Shown: positions 1-13,900 of the stretch, one piece after another | How the letters are laid out: each line of letters begins with the position of its first letter | Numbering within the stretch: the stretch's first letter is position 1 | Source: Mesaphorura yosii | Taxonomy: Eukaryota; Arthropoda; Collembola; Poduromorpha; Tullbergiidae | Direction: 5' to 3' | Assembly (NCBI GenBank): GCA_009869945.1 | Contig: WIXG01000030.1 | Location: forward strand, 308,123 to 372,122 | DNA length: 64,000 nucleotides | Made by a program: the position numbers and the translations under genes | Notes under the pieces: model-generated | Seen by the model: the letters and a program-made list of their open reading frames with translations, nothing else | Database searches by the model: none | What the model was told of the DNA's origin: nothing

Positions 1-293
1 ACATACAGGTACTTTCCTCGAACTTCAACATCTTCGATCTCTTCGATTATGTGCTTTAGGCTTTTGTACAAAATGGTAAGCCTTCCTTTGCCATTTCTCT
101 CTAATAGCTTTGCAAACGTTATTTCCGGGGCCTAGTAATTACAGTTTTGTCAGAATTCTTCAAGCGATTGCTTACAAATTTAAGAATGGAGATAAGCACA
201 GTTACACACCTCTTCCACGGAGAGGATTGCCTCATATTGACCAAAATTGAATTCCTTCTCCTGCCCTTGTTCGCAGACGTCCATTTTATCCAT
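1..293 (-). CDS. 5' end of an unidentified protein gene, cut by the window edge
   Basis: Two coding exons read leftward. Exon 1 is 293..210: it starts at an ATG, has 28 whole codons and ends in a GT donor. Exon 2 runs from 131 to the window edge after a TAG acceptor, in phase 0. The product begins MDKMDVCEQGQEKEFNFGQY and continues through APEITFAKLLERNGKGRLTI into a helix rich in Ile, Glu and Lys. The 78 bp intron and clean phase support a real gene. It lies tandem to and downstream of PHAX. I do not recognise the family, and the rest of the protein lies outside the window. The first ATG could be internal if an upstream exon exists. Confidence 0.55.
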
Positions 294-1052
294 CCTTCCT
301 GTGCTCAAGACTGAATTGGAAGTGCACATAAAATTAACTCAAATAATATTGCACTAAGTATTTAATTAAGAGCTGACTTGGCGAGTAGTCTCAAACCTAA
401 GTTATGAACTTTCCGAATGCCAAAATGTCACCAGAAGATCCGTTACGATAAGTGAAAATAGAAGGTAAAGATCAAGTAAGCCAAGTTGAAGTACTGCATG
501 AACTGTAAACCACTGCAACTGATCTCACGGATTAGAAAATAGTTTAAGATTAAAACTATTAAACTGTAACCACACAATTAATTCATTTCAGAATTCTCAC
601 CAACGACGGCAGTGCAGTTGTATGACTTCGACTTGTCTCTGCCGAGGGTTGGCGGCTGTAACGTTCAATTTGGTACAAAGAAGTCTCGAGGCATGATCAA
701 ACTTGAATCGCATTGAATCTCTTTGTTTTCACGAAACATTACAAGGCAATGCTGATTCGATCCTATGCCAATAAAAAAGGTTGCACTGCAATGCTGCATA
801 CGAATTGCAGTCGCTTTCACATGCACCTTAGTTCTGGATTATTCAGAAAACAACGCTATCTCCTCATAACGTTGGCTTCATATTAATATTATGCATGACT
901 AAATGACTTTAAAAATGGTAGAAGACTGGGATTGCAGTCCAAAAAGAGATTCACATACACAACATCATTTTTAATAATTTGTAACAATGAGAAATCAATA
1001 CAAGAATGTTTCAAAGCATAAATAAATAATTTGTCGGTTTTCCAAGATTCAA
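294..1052. other. PHAX 3' UTR and short spacer
   Basis: No open frame or splice structure that I can support. On the minus strand an ATTAAA (970..975 on the plus strand as TTTAAT) lies about 80 bp past the PHAX stop and is a plausible poly(A) signal. The rest would be the promoter and 5' UTR of the next minus-strand gene. Confidence 0.4.
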
Positions 1053-2810
1053 TTACTCCATTTCTTCTTCCTGCTGCTGGCGCCGTCTGGACCCAAGTCT
1101 GGTCTTCCGTGGCGGCCCATCATTGCGGTACAGAATGTGCCTAACGATATCCTGGTCCAGCGACTTATCTTCGCGTATTAAATTAATGAAAACCCCACCG
1201 GGGGTACGCTTTCGGGTACCATTCTGGAAGAGATGAAATAAAACTCTTAATAGATTAGTAACAATTTACGTGTGAAGAAACTTCCAATTTCTGAAAATTG
1301 TTGGTTATGCTCTTACGAGAATCAGCACGCCTCCATTACGTTGGATTTTTAATGTATCGGAAAGAATTTTGATCGTCATGTCGCGTCCAAGAAGGGCAAT
1401 GGCATTTTCTAAGAAATGTAAAAATACCCCAGTTAATAAACCTAAAACTTGAAGCAGGGTAATGTTTCTAAAGATCAGAAATATAAACTGACCGATAATG
1501 GTAACGTTTCGTTCACGAAGCGTATTAACAATGAATGTTTTCAGCTCCTCGTCGCTTTTTGGTTGTAAATAATCTTGTAATCTCTGTTTTCCTTTCCTTT
1601 TCTGAAATTAATAAATTGATTTATCGAAGCAATGTTGCAATGATTGTGTTATTGGCTTGTATAGTAGAATTGTTGCACTTACGAGTGCTTTTTCAGCGCT
1701 GACCTGACTGGTGTTAGCCTCGTCGCTGTCGCTACTGATGTAGTATTCACAGTTATCCATGTCATCAGATTTGGCCGCAGACTGATGCCTACGCTTTCGC
1801 CTTTGTGGAGCATCTGTCGGATCCACGTCAATTGAAAAGCTCTCAGGGCCCCGCTGGATCTTGATCCGGTTCGGGTTTTCAGATACACCAAAATTTTCAA
1901 GCTCCCGTTCCGCCTGCTGAACCGCCTCATTTGCCCATACGTTAACCCAAACATCGTTAGAGCGTTTCCGCTTGCTTTGTAATTCTTTCGCCCTTACTCC
2001 AAATTCTGTGTCGGATGTGGACGGACGCGGTTCACTGTTCCCAGTCCATGCGTTAGGATTGTTGAATGCTGTCAGTTTTGGTGCAGTATTTGCAGCGTTG
2101 CCATATCTAAGTTTCTTTTTAGTCGTTTCACGGTCATTGTCAGAATCGCTATCAGAATCGCTCGAGGAGTGGTGGGGATATTCTGCTTCTGCTGGAAAGA
2201 GATCAGGAGGGCGCGGCAGAGTGTACAGCTCTTCACCTGGGCTTAGAGGACGTGGGTTTTCTGCGTACAGAAGGGCATCTTCCCCGTCCATCGTCCTGAA
2301 TCTGGCCATCTCCTGTAAACCGACACAGATTATTGCGCCCCCCATAATGTTACTTCAACACCACGTTACTGCTCGCACGCCGTAATACTAATGAAGTCTT
2401 CTTACCGTCTGATATCTGCCGCGACTTTCTATGCCGCCTGCCAAGTCCACAATATCGTCATAGTATTCACGATTCGGGTCGAAATCGCTATCATCGTCGT
2501 CGCCGCCCTCGGCATCGGGGAGTTCTCCTTCCTCCAAATCAGCTTCCAAACTTTGTGAAGCTTCTCCCGGTGAACTGGCCTGTCCACCCTGTTCTTCAAT
2601 TGGCGTATCTGCAACGAGTAAGAGGTCTATTCAAACTTACTGGGCTCAGTTCAAAGAGTCCGATAGTGTCTTTCCCTAACCTTTATCTTCTAATGTCAGT
2701 GTGGATTCTTCTACCACTTCGGTGCTTAAACCGGCGTTATATTCATTCTTTAATTGCTCTTCCTGCTCGCCAGAACCATTCTGATCTCGTCCTTCGTCGT
2801 AAGTATCCAT
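1053..2810 (-). CDS. PHAX: Phosphorylated adaptor for RNA export (PHAX)
   Basis: PHAX bridges capped snRNA, the cap-binding complex and CRM1 to export snRNA precursors from the nucleus. It also acts in Cajal-body snoRNA transport. Six exons join in frame to 444 residues: 2810..2681, 2608..2406, 2312..1683, 1601..1493, 1408..1317, 1223..1053. The N-terminal half is acidic and Ser/Asp-rich (an SDSDSDSDND run), as in the family, where it carries the CK2-phosphorylated export region. A conserved DVWVNVWANEA segment matches the NNIWGAVLQEQ region of the vertebrate protein. The C-terminal RNA-binding domain is clear: NGGVLIL, then NGTRKRTPGGVFINLI, where vertebrates have NGSRRRTPGGVFLNLL. Introns are 72-93 bp. 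The start is the first ATG of exon 1 and gives MDTYDEGRDQ. The length is close to the human protein (394). Confidence 0.93.
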
Positions 2811-4378
2811 GTTTGGGAAGCTGACGTATGAATCCACACAGTCCATGGAAGTGAATAGATAAAGCCTTAGGAGCCGAAGAAGGAGCGTAGTAAGACGCCT
2901 GACGCTGAATAGTCCCCAACGAGTCAGTCACAAAAGAAGAGAGCACTTGACTGTACTGTTCTAGTCTTAGATTAGCATTATGTACATGTCACTTCAAATT
3001 GGGAATGACTAGTCCTTTCTTTCTGATGGTTTAAACTAATTAAATGGTCTCGGCAATTCACAGATTTGATTAAAGCGGCACGAGATCAATATTAATTGAA
3101 ACGCGGAGAACTTTATTTATTCGCGACAGAAGAGACACAGGTCAGCTGCAACCATTGGCAACCGCTTCCTCTTCCGAACCTTGCGACTTGTGCTTTGTGT
3201 ACGAGCATCTGTCTGTAGGTAAAGAGCACGGAACCTGCGCTCAGATGATCGCAAATCTCAAGCCAGATGAAACAAAGAAACTTCGGGTCTTTTTTGTTTA
3301 CACATGCGGATGCTGTAAGATGGGTTTTAGAGTTTTGATTCTATGCATAGGCAGTAAACATGTAAGATTCACGAATGAGATTGTGAGGTTATTCCAGTAT
3401 ACCATAACTGAGGTAATTATCTCCAGGTCCATATCTCCATGTCGTACATTTCTATGCGAAATTGTGAGAGGCCAGTGAACATCGGAAGTTTTCGTTGAAT
3501 TCAATGTTAAGACTAAAAGACGAGATGGAGACGCTTCTTTATTGCTTCTTCGTCAATGGTAAGATTCGAAGCACATGTGTATTTGTACGTAATTGATGTT
3601 ATTTCATTCGAGCCAGTTCACACTTTATGGTCAAATTTAAAATCAGAATTCGGTTAGAATGAGGCAGACTGGGTTTTAGAAAATGTGGAAAGTTGCATCC
3701 GGTGCCCGTTTTCTAGTGCATGTAGTTAATCACAGAGGGATTAGATGAGAGAGAGGATGGGCAAGCATGTTAATCGATTGCCGTTTCTATATTTGGAGTA
3801 TTCAAATAAAAGTGCGTGAGACCAGCGTCTCTTATTTGTCGCTCTCTTCATCTTCGATGGCCAAGACAACTTCAATGCGCTTTGTAGTGACAAGCGTGTG
3901 GGCGTACGAGGAAGAAATTCATTCGGCTTTGTGATGTTATTGTCTCTTCTGTTAAGAGTAGTGTAAAAGGAGTTGCATAACGCGTGTTCTCAAGTCACAA
4001 TTCGAGATTAATGTTGCTGATCTTCTGTCGTGTATGGCCAACCAGTTAATGGAATTAAAATTCCACTCGAATGCGCAGCGCATGAATTGTCATAATCAGG
4101 AGCCATGCCTCATTGCTTCTTTCATTCAGGCAGGCTGGCATTCGATTCCAGAGCCCTCAACCCTGAAACGATAATGTTAAGTAAGCACTCGAGCCAGCCA
4201 GAAACTTAGTTTCGTTTATACTCTTGCGTCACGGCATTTGAGAATTCCATTAGCCAAATCTCGATGCGAACGTGCGCATCGAAATCAAAGTGTGGGTCCG
4301 AACTCCTTCATCGTGCATTAGATTACATTATTTGACGTGTGCGAATGTATTTTGCACTTTATGAATATTTATAATATT
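2811..4378. other. Intergenic region between divergent genes
   Basis: Separates PHAX (minus) from the large plus-strand gene, so it should hold both promoters. An ATG-less open frame at 3155..3478 (plus) begins EPCDLCFVYEHLSVG and meets a GT at about 3220. It could be an untranslated or alternative first exon but has no support beyond openness. A small inverted repeat, TCGATGCG/CGCATCGA, lies near 4262-4283. Nothing else is recognised. Confidence 0.35.
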
Positions 4379-4415
4379 TATAAAAGTATTTTTATATTCA
4401 CAACTTTGCTTCAGT
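4379..4415 (+). promoter_or_regulatory. Candidate TATA box plus initiator for the large gene
   Basis: A consensus TATAAAAG at 4379..4386 is followed by an arthropod-type initiator, TCAGT, at 4411..4415. The spacing puts the TATA start about 34 bp before the initiator A, close to the usual 30-31. It lies about 535 bp upstream of the first coding ATG at 4950, leaving room for a 5' UTR. The region around it is very AT-rich, so a chance match is possible. Confidence 0.4.
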
Positions 4416-4949
4416 TAGGAAACGGCTTGGCACAGATTTCAGTTTTTGTTTCGTTAGTGAGTTGCTGCTGCGCTGGGCTGACAGCAGTGGAGCCGCTGAT
4501 TCGCTGGTAGTCGTACCGGAGTGCAGGGAAGATGAGACTTTATTCGTTTCATCCACATCTTCATTGTACATGGAATTAGTAGGAGTCGGGTTGAAGGATT
4601 CTACTCGCTTTATTTTTATTTTCCCGTTTCGGTTCAGCAGCGTTCAGTGATCTCGTTTTTCGACCGACGACACGACGGATGACTGCAGCGGGTCGGTAAT
4701 TCGATGTTATTAGCATTTTTAGGAGTAGCATTCTAGCTTAGCGTAGCAAGTTAGATTCATTTCGTGCTTTGTGGAGTGAAGGCGTCTTATAATTTACTTC
4801 TGACCTTCGCTCCAGGAGTGCAGTCCGGATATTCGAGAAAAAGCACCATATGCAGGCTGTAAAGTTGACACGAGACGCTGACGTTGTACACTTTAAGCGT
4901 CAGGAGTTGGAAATAACATTGTAACCCGAAATCAAAGCCAACGAGGACG

Positions 4950-7900
4950 ATGGACGACGAAGACGGCAAGAGCTACAAAAGTTCATGGTCATGGGCTCGG
5001 GACCTGAATATCAGCCGCCCGGCGACGCCAAGCTGCAAGAGCACAGGTGCAGAGTCAACAATCAGCAGAGCCTCCACCCCAAGTAAGTTGAACATACCTT
5101 ACATTACGTTTGCACACAATTCGAAATTTGAAGCAGTATTTTGCTTTTGCACACGATCCAGCAAGAAATCTCACGACGTGTAGGAGAAGAACATGACCGT
5201 AGCCGTGGGGTCGTGTTTATTAGCTAATTGTTTCAGCTGCAGCACTTTTGACACAATAACGCAGTAATTCAATTCACAATGGCATGTTCTGCTCTGCGCG
5301 TGCTCTGTTTACGATTTTAAAGGCCATGAGAGTGTTTTTGCTGCTTAAAGTCATTATTTCAGTCTTGGCATTCTCACGCCACGCGATGCGGATTCCATGC
5401 TACGCATAAGTCCGAAGTTGCATTGTTTAATAATGCGCAACGAGGTGAGGCAGTCCAAATATGGGAGTGAACAATGGCAATTTCTCCAATGAACTTTGCC
5501 TACGCCAGAACGAGTTAACTTGGTTTGAAACTAAAACCGTCTCGTCGTCGACTTGTGGCTTACGTTAACGATTCACCACACCAGCACGAGTACGGTATAG
5601 GAACAGGATTCGTTTGTGGCAGCGCAGCCAGGCTGGCGTGTAGGCAGGTGAGCATTCGGCTGGGAGCTCGAATTTACAATTTAACGACGTGTTTTTTCAA
5701 TTTTCAATTTCGGTATCACTGCACTGGGCTGTGTTGACGCATGTTGTGTTCCCGACAGTTTGTGTCATTTACGACCCATTGTTGTCAGAATTGTTTACTC
5801 TAATCATTAAGCACGACATACACGACGCGACTGGAGATTTTCACAGCTTTCAGTTCTCTGTTCTGTTTGTGGTCGTCAAGAATAAGCTTTTTTATGTGCA
5901 AGAAGTTTCTAAGTGTCTACGTTTGGTAAGTGAGCGCCTTTCCTCTGTATTTTGCCTAATTTCATCCCGAAACTGTCCAACCTGCTGTTTTATTGCTTCC
6001 ATTTTACATTTCTCACATTTTTAGTTTTTACAAGCCGATAATTTGTAATTACGCAACGGAAGGGATGTGAGTTGTTATTTTAGCAACATAAAACTCCATA
6101 CAGTCAGGGTATACAACGCTTGGTTCGGTTACAAGCTTATTATGAGACATAACATAGGCATTGAAGGAAGATTGGCATTCAGTATTTAGTCGTCCAAAAG
6201 GGACATTGCTTCGTTTGCAAATTACGATGTAAACATGAATGAACGATTGCTGTGTTTGTGAATTTCTAAAGATAATGGACGGTCGAGGAAAACTCAAATG
6301 CAAACTGACTTTTGTTCTTGTTGAGTGGAACTGAGTTGAAGTTCTATTTTTACACTGGCTCATCTCGTCGTGAGGCATGCGGTAATGAGTTTCGGAGATA
6401 AACCGATGACATGCACACGTTTGCTAAAAAGAATCCTGGAACGAATTTGTTCTTGCATTGCAGCTCATTCACACAGCGTGTGTTCTGTTTTATAACTTCT
6501 TCCCCCGTTTCTCCGTTTCGACTGGCAAGAAAGCAGCAACAACTAATTTGTAACGGTTTCTGGCCAAATAAATCAATCGACATAAACGGCCTATAATCCA
6601 GCAAGTCTGCGTTAAAGCGCTCAAGCATTTTGGGCTGATGAAATCATTGCATTCTAGACCCAATCGAGCGCACGCACTTACTTGTGTTTTCAGCGCGTCA
6701 GCATAGGTAAATCGGTACGCGACCATGAGGAATCCATTAAGACACTCGGAACAAAGATTCTGCAATAGGGAACCAAGACATGACTGTCATGAGTATATGA
6801 CGAATATGAAATGTTAAATCGCAGCCATGAGTCACATTCTGCATGCGTGACAAACATGTAAAGGCCAACCTCCTTCATTTATATGAGCCGCTCAAGCTTC
6901 TTAATTTCCATTGAAGTGACACTTCACTTTAGTATTAAGGTAGTAATTAGTATGACCTCACTCACACGCAAGTCGTACTGAACCTAAGCATCAAATACTT
7001 GTGGTTTCTCTTTCAGAGTGGTGGCGCCCCAGTTATCCTCCGGAAACATACTTGTGGGAAGAGGTCCGACGCAAACGAAAACGTGGTGGCTACCCGTGGA
7101 CGTATTTGGACAGGGAGATGGCGGAGTTGAGGTAGGGGAAGCTCACATTTGTTAACAAAGCAACTGATTCATATTGGGCAGTCGGGCTTCGGTTTCGTTT
7201 CGGACGCACGCAGAGGAATGCGCCCATTGCCATTAGTAATTTGTACTTTGTTATCACTGAAGCCATAAATTATATTTTTCGAAACGGTCGTTTGATAGCA
7301 GAACCAGTTGCGTTTACGTCCGATCGAACATCCCACTCGCTTTAAAATGAGCCTCCTCATTCTGAAACCGGTTAATCATTATTTTTAAACTTCATTGGAA
7401 AGTTTTCAGACATCGAATTTAGCCAAACCATGAAACGAATTGTCAGACCTTCGTTGGATGGAGTTTGCAAAGCCTGTGCATATGATAACAGCAGAAAGTG
7501 AGGTGGTTGCGCCGGCGTTTTAAAGGTTTTTATTGTATTCTCGCTTTTCCATGTCGATGTCAATGCCATCTCTTAATTGGATGTCATCTGACGAAAGTAC
7601 TCAGTCTAGAAACCGTGAAATGCAGCAGTTGAACTGTACTTGTTTCTGTTTAAATGTGTATACGCGTGATTATCGGATTACGGCAAATGGCACGGGATAA
7701 AAATAGTACCAGCATTTGGGCTTGGATCAAGTTGTGAGATTGGCTTCGCTGTAATGAGTTTCTTTTTCTCTGAAACTGAACGAGAGTTGTATTAATATGT
7801 TGAGAAAGCGTCAAACCATTCAAACGAAAATACTATCATAGAATTCTAGTGTGACACGACGATGGCTCAGTGACAGGACATGAGTTGATCTATTCGACGA

Positions 7901-10900
7901 ACACGATAGGAGCCGGACGCAGACGTATCAGACAATCTTAGAATTTTTGTGCCGGGACCTGGGCAGAGTTAAGAAAGAGCTTAGTTCACGTCAGGAGTCG
8001 CGCAAGATCTGCGAATCTACGGTCACACTTCACACCCGGCCAGGCTGCACTGCAATGTAGATCAGTGGAACAAAATAATAAACTCTGGCTCTGTCTAAAT
8101 GTTTGGAATTGCAAGCGCCCAATTTTTTGGCAAGCGTGGAGGCTGCAACAATTTCAGCCAAGGTTTTCCTCTCCTGTTATGCTGTGAAGATGTAAAAGAT
8201 GTGAAAGATGTTTCTGTTGTCTTTTCTTTCAAGACCTGCAAGGAATTAAAAATAAGATTTTGTAATCTAATTTTAACTTTGTCGTGAGTTGGTCGCGGAG
8301 GAGATGAGCAACGTTACGTGAATTCTCCTGTCTTTTGTCCAAATCAAAGTTCAGTCTTGGGTGTTAGAGCTAGGAAAGTCCTCCATCTTTGTGGTCTGAT
8401 TTCTCTTCTTCGGTAGAGCGTGTTGGAGTAATTAAGTACGAATGAGAAGGAAATGGGAAAGTTAAAAATCGATGGAAAGACGGTTTGTGTTCTGTGGGTG
8501 TCAGTATCCGTCTAGTTCAGGAGGGTCCTCAGGCAGGAAGTCTGGCTGGGAATGGGACATTCCCACTCCGAAAAAGAAGCAGAGACAAATCTCACAATCG
8601 AATCCCATTCTCACAAATAAGCAAAAGACACTTGACATGGAAGGCATCAATAAACGATACAGGTATTTAAATGTAACTGAAACTAAAGCGTAAAATGAAA
8701 CTGGCGAGCATCCGGGTTATAAAACGAAAACTTTGAGATACACGCTGCACGCTGGGAGTCATTTTCTTTCCTTTTGTTGATTTGCAGCGACAACTTATAC
8801 GAACCAGTCAATCCACGTCCGTACTATGGGAGTGGTGACATGCAACAAGATCCGGAAACGACTTCGCTGGACGACAGACTCATTGATATTCCTCCGGAGC
8901 TGGACGTAAGATGTTCAGGCATTTTTCATTTCGCTGAGTCGGCTCCATGCAACCATTCGTGCCAGATGCCTTTATTCTGGTGTTTGTATGGCAGATTGTG
9001 ACATCAGAAGGACTGGATGGTCTCGATCAGCTCGACGCCCACGATTACGGATTTGATGGTGAAAAAGAATGGAATCATTATCCTGAAGAGATGGGCGATG
9101 TTCATGTGCCAAAAACGTTTACTGCGGGAATAAGAAAAGAGCTCCCGAAATATGGCGAGACTTCGAGCGAACGACCGCTGATGACGAAAACTGGTGGCAC
9201 AGGCGAAGGAGGCGACCAAGAAGTGCCCTCACTGCCGGTGGAAGAGCAGACCGCGACGAAGTCTAGTGCTCTAACACAGCTAAAGCAAAAGGCTGACCAA
9301 GTGAAGAAACAACTGAGCAAAATCTCGCTTCCTACACCGCCAAAATTCAATAATTGGGCTGGCCTAAGGCTGAGTAAGAAAAAACGGAAGGCCGAGGATG
9401 GCGCCGGCCCAGAAGACGACGAGGAAGTATTTGAGCCGGTGCAAGCTCCTGAAACGGGCACAGAGGCTGTGGATCAGACTGGTGTCACAGTTCCACAGAA
9501 GAGTAAGCCGCCGAAACCACCTCCGCCTAAGCAAGCTGGGATAATCAGCAAGTTCTTCGAGGCAGATTCGAGCAAGGCAAATGAGACGAAGATAGAGAAA
9601 GACACCACGACGTCCAGCGAGACGGCAGCGGCAGGCCAAAGTCGACCGAAAATTCCAACGAAAGAAGAGAAAATTAAAGAGGAAAAGCGCTTACAAAAGG
9701 GAAGCGCTCAACCAGCCGTTGACGAACCCAAATTATTAACCGAGGACGCAGGAAAGAACCAACGAGACAAGTCGCCCGTTGACTTGAAGCGACAACAAAA
9801 GCAAGACGAGAAGCTAGCAAAAGAGAAGGCTCAGGAGGAAGCAAAAAGAACCAAGGCTGAGGAGAAGGCTGCAAAAGAGAAGGTGAAGGAGGAAAAGAAG
9901 AAAGCAGAAGCTGAGGACAAGATGTTAAGAAAGAAGCAGGAAGAAGAATTGAAGCGAGCCAGGCAAGAAGAAGAAAGAAAGCTAGCTGAGCAAAATGCCG
10001 AAGCAAAGCGGATTCAAATGGAGAAAGATCAGACTGAAAAGGATAAATTACACCGCGCGCAGGAGCAGCAAGCGTCCAACGTTCAGACAGTCAAACCTCA
10101 AGATGTGCAGCCCTCGACTTCTAGCACAGCACAGGCTCAGGCGGAGTTTCACGTAGGGAAGGAACTCCAGGAAAAGAAAAAAGAAAAGGTGCTGAAGCAA
10201 CAAGAGGCCGCGCAAGGGCTTGATGCACCAACAGAAGAAGCGCTGAAGCAGACCGATGAAACTGTTTCGGTGCCCAAAGAGAAGAAACCGAAACGAGCTG
10301 ACGTCATCAAGCGAAAACTAGCTGACATTGACTTCACAAAGAAATTCAAGCGCAGTAAAACTCCACCCGGTAGACCTGACGAACCACCAAAGCTAAAGTA
10401 CAAGAAGAGTGGTCGGAAAGATGACGAAACTGACAACAAGCTGGCCGCGCAGTATGCTCAAGAAATTATACGAAGAGATGTTGAAATGGAGATGGAGAAG
10501 GAAAAAGAAGAGGAGGGACAACGACACCAACTTCAGGAGCCGGTCATCTTTGTCACTCAGCCGTCAGTCGAAACGACGGACACGGAGTCACATTCGACGG
10601 ATCTGCGCCCGAATCCGCTCTATTATGAAAATGTTCCTGAGAGCGATGCGCCACAGAAGCAAAAATTTGGTGATAAAATGAAAGGATTCGGGCACAAGTC
10701 AAAGGCCATTGCGTCGACAACTTCAAAGAATCTTGGACAGAAAATGAAAGTGTTTGGGCATGATCTGAAGCAATTTGGCGGGAAAGTAAATGTCAAATGT
10801 CACGAAACTATAAAAGAAATTAAGGCGACGCAGGAGGCTGCAAAGAAACGAAGTCAGGAAGCCAAAGAAGCTCGGGCTCAAGCTCAAGCTGCAGAAGCTG

Positions 10901-13900
10901 CCGAGAAAGCCACAAGCGAACAGCCAGAAAAGTCACCTCGAACTAGTTTCAGATTTACGAGAAGACCACTGAATGATGAAGTAAGTCGCCCGTTGAGTCA
11001 TGGCATGAGGAATGTTTTCTTTATGATTTGATTTGGACTTTCAGGAAACTGTCACGAAGCAGAATGTGGAGCCAGTGGTTGTTGCCAAGACCCGGCGAAA
11101 GAAGAAGCCTTTAAGTCAAGAGTTTCACGAATACCTCGAACAACACCCGGACGAAGATGGAAGAGGTCAAAAGCAGGAAAACAAGGTGAACAGACATGAA
11201 GTTCTTGGACGGGCTGACCGTGACTGGGAATCTCCAATGGATTTAGTCAGAAGTCGTGACCCATCTGAGGAGCCTTTCTCCGGAAGGTATTCTCCTCCAG
11301 GTTCCAGCACGGCGTCGTCAAGAAGGCAAGGTGTGCTTGAAGAAATTGACTCGGACGAATTTTTCCTGCGGGAGCGCGGAATATCGGAGGGCGAGGACGA
11401 AGAAGAGGTCAACCGTCTGCTCATGGACGAATTGCGACAAACATTTAGACCCATGGATAACTCCTTGCGAGGCTTCGACATGCCCTCACCTCCACCCCGC
11501 CCTGCGCGAAGTCCACGCAAACCACCAAGGAGGGCTGTAGCGAAAGGCTCGAATTTCCAAACATTTCCACCAGAACGCCCGAAGAGAAAGCAGACTCCGG
11601 GGTACATCTCGAGCTATCTGAATCAAGAACAACAAAGGCGGGACCAAGACGGTCTGGAGGGTGATCAACTGAGAATGAGCGAAGAGGACGAATTTATGGC
11701 CCTGGAAAGTGACGAAGACGAAGGCATTCGCCGTGTTAAACTGGAGTTACGCCGCATTGATCAAGACATGGAAGACGAAAAGATTCGATATGAACCCGTG
11801 CTGACTGAATCCCCGCTCAAGCCTCGAAGATCGAAGAAGGGCCGGGCGAAGGACAAAGAAAATGAGCCCACGACAAGTGAAGAGAGGCCACAGATATTTT
11901 ATTACAACACAATCGGAGCTAACGAATGGATGAAGAAAGTTGAGGCTCAAATTGAAGGATCGGCGCAAAATGATGCAAAGGCACCAGTCCCAGAGAATCC
12001 CCCCGTCGCTCCAAGGCGAGTGCGCCGGAAAAGTGAAGGTGGGAAATCTGCAAAGAGCGAAGGAGGGAAGTCAGCCAAAAGTGAGGCCCAGTTTTCTGAC
12101 ATTGACAACACGGCAGTCGGACCTATGATCAGTATTGGACAACAGGAACAGGATGACATGACCAGTTTATCAGTGCAGCTTGATCATTCGGAAGACACTT
12201 CGACGTTACCTGCTATGTTGGATCTCGAGCCGGGTGATTCTATTGAGTACGTCGATTATGAAGAGGACCCAGGAGGCGGCTACGCAATGGTTGTGCAGAA
12301 GAAGTTTAGTGTTGAGAAAGGACTCCCTAAAACAGTGCCAAGGAGAAAGCAGCATCGAGATAAATTTGACAGAAAATCGCAGAGCTTGAAGCGTCGCAGT
12401 CAAGAAGGCGACCAAACCGAAGCAGGTGCAAGTAACCCAGTCTTCTGCTCGCTGCCACGTTTTACGCCACGAACATTTCACATTGTGCCGCCGACAAGAC
12501 CGCACAGAAATTACAGCTCACTGAAACCGAAGAGACCGTCGCGCCAAGGCAGAAGTGGCAAACCAACTGAGAGTCAGGATCGTCAGGGTCCCAGTCGCCC
12601 TCCACCTCCAATTGGAGCACGTGCAAGTCCCAGGCTCGGAGCTAGAGATGCCTTGGATGAGCGAGGAGGCAGCACCACGCCAAGTCTTCACTCCATTCAG
12701 GGAAGGCCTCTGCCACCTCCGCCCAGACCACAGCGTTCTCCTGGTCCATTGAACGACTTGGACCACTCGACAATTGAAAGAATGGTTGGTACTCGGCATT
12801 ATGCCAACTTTATCGGCGACAACGTTGAAGGAAGAGTGCCGGTAGTTGAAGAACTTGTCGTAGCCAAAAATATTCCACTGCTAGGCCGAGTAGAAGATAC
12901 GAATACGGGCGAGAGCAACGTTGGCGTCCAAACGGATCCCGTGCAAGGGGAAGAAGAGATTGACTTGAACGCGGTTGGATCATTCGAGGATGAAGATGAG
13001 GGAATTGATAAGCAAACGTATGCATAGACATTTTCCTGTATATCTGGAGAGTAATTCATGAATTTGAAATATGCAGAGATTCTGTACACCGCACTTCGTC
13101 ATCGGATGGTCGAGAAGCCAGGCAGATGGCTTCAGCACAAGGAGCAGTTGACAGGCCCTCCAGTCAGAGAGTGGCAGCTGCTACGCTGCCTTCAACTGAA
13201 GTGATATTTCCTACTCGCTTGCACTTGGACGAACTTGAAGTGGACTTCCTACGAGTCAACGAATTGACGGCCCAGTCCATTACAATGGATCACTTGCATG
13301 CACCTCAACTCTATGTGAGTTGAACTTTACCAGTGATCAGTAAGCTTGTCTTTTATCATTCAATATCATCTACTTTGTGAAGGTGGACTCCATGACTTCT
13401 TCTGGAGCGCTAATTGTTCCCCTCATTCAGTCATCAAACTTGGCAGTCGATCAAGTTAACACTGAGAGAGTTTCTACAACTGATTTGTCCTCATCGGGTA
13501 CCTCAATACCACCACCGTCGTTTTATCAGCTCGCTGCATCACCTCAAGCGCAACAACTGACTGAGGGAGAGTTTGCGCTTGAGACTGATTTGGGGGCGCC
13601 AAGACTTCGGCGACCTGAGCAGCTTGGCAGAACGTTAAACCCTCCGACGACTGCTAGTCCAGAACAACCTCCGACTCAAATGGTGAGGCGAAGCAGTGCG
13701 GATGACGTGCTTCGTCAGACAGCTCGTTTGGGAAGAGCAATTTTGAGCTCTGCCATGCGAGGACTTGACAATTTAACCGACTACCTCGACGCTGCTACAT
13801 CGAACGATCCCGATTGTCACGCTCAACAACGAAGTCAAATTCAAATCCTTATGTGCATGCTTTTAGTTTTAGTCATTGGTATATACCTGCTCAGTGGATC

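Noticed and set aside
3155-3478. Cys-containing plus-strand frame upstream of the large gene
   Set aside because: It starts at TTG, lacks an ATG, and has no family match. At most it is an untranslated exon.
4130-4170. TTCGATTCC resembling a tRNA T-loop
   Set aside because: The T-stem does not pair fully, and no anticodon or acceptor stem can be built around it.
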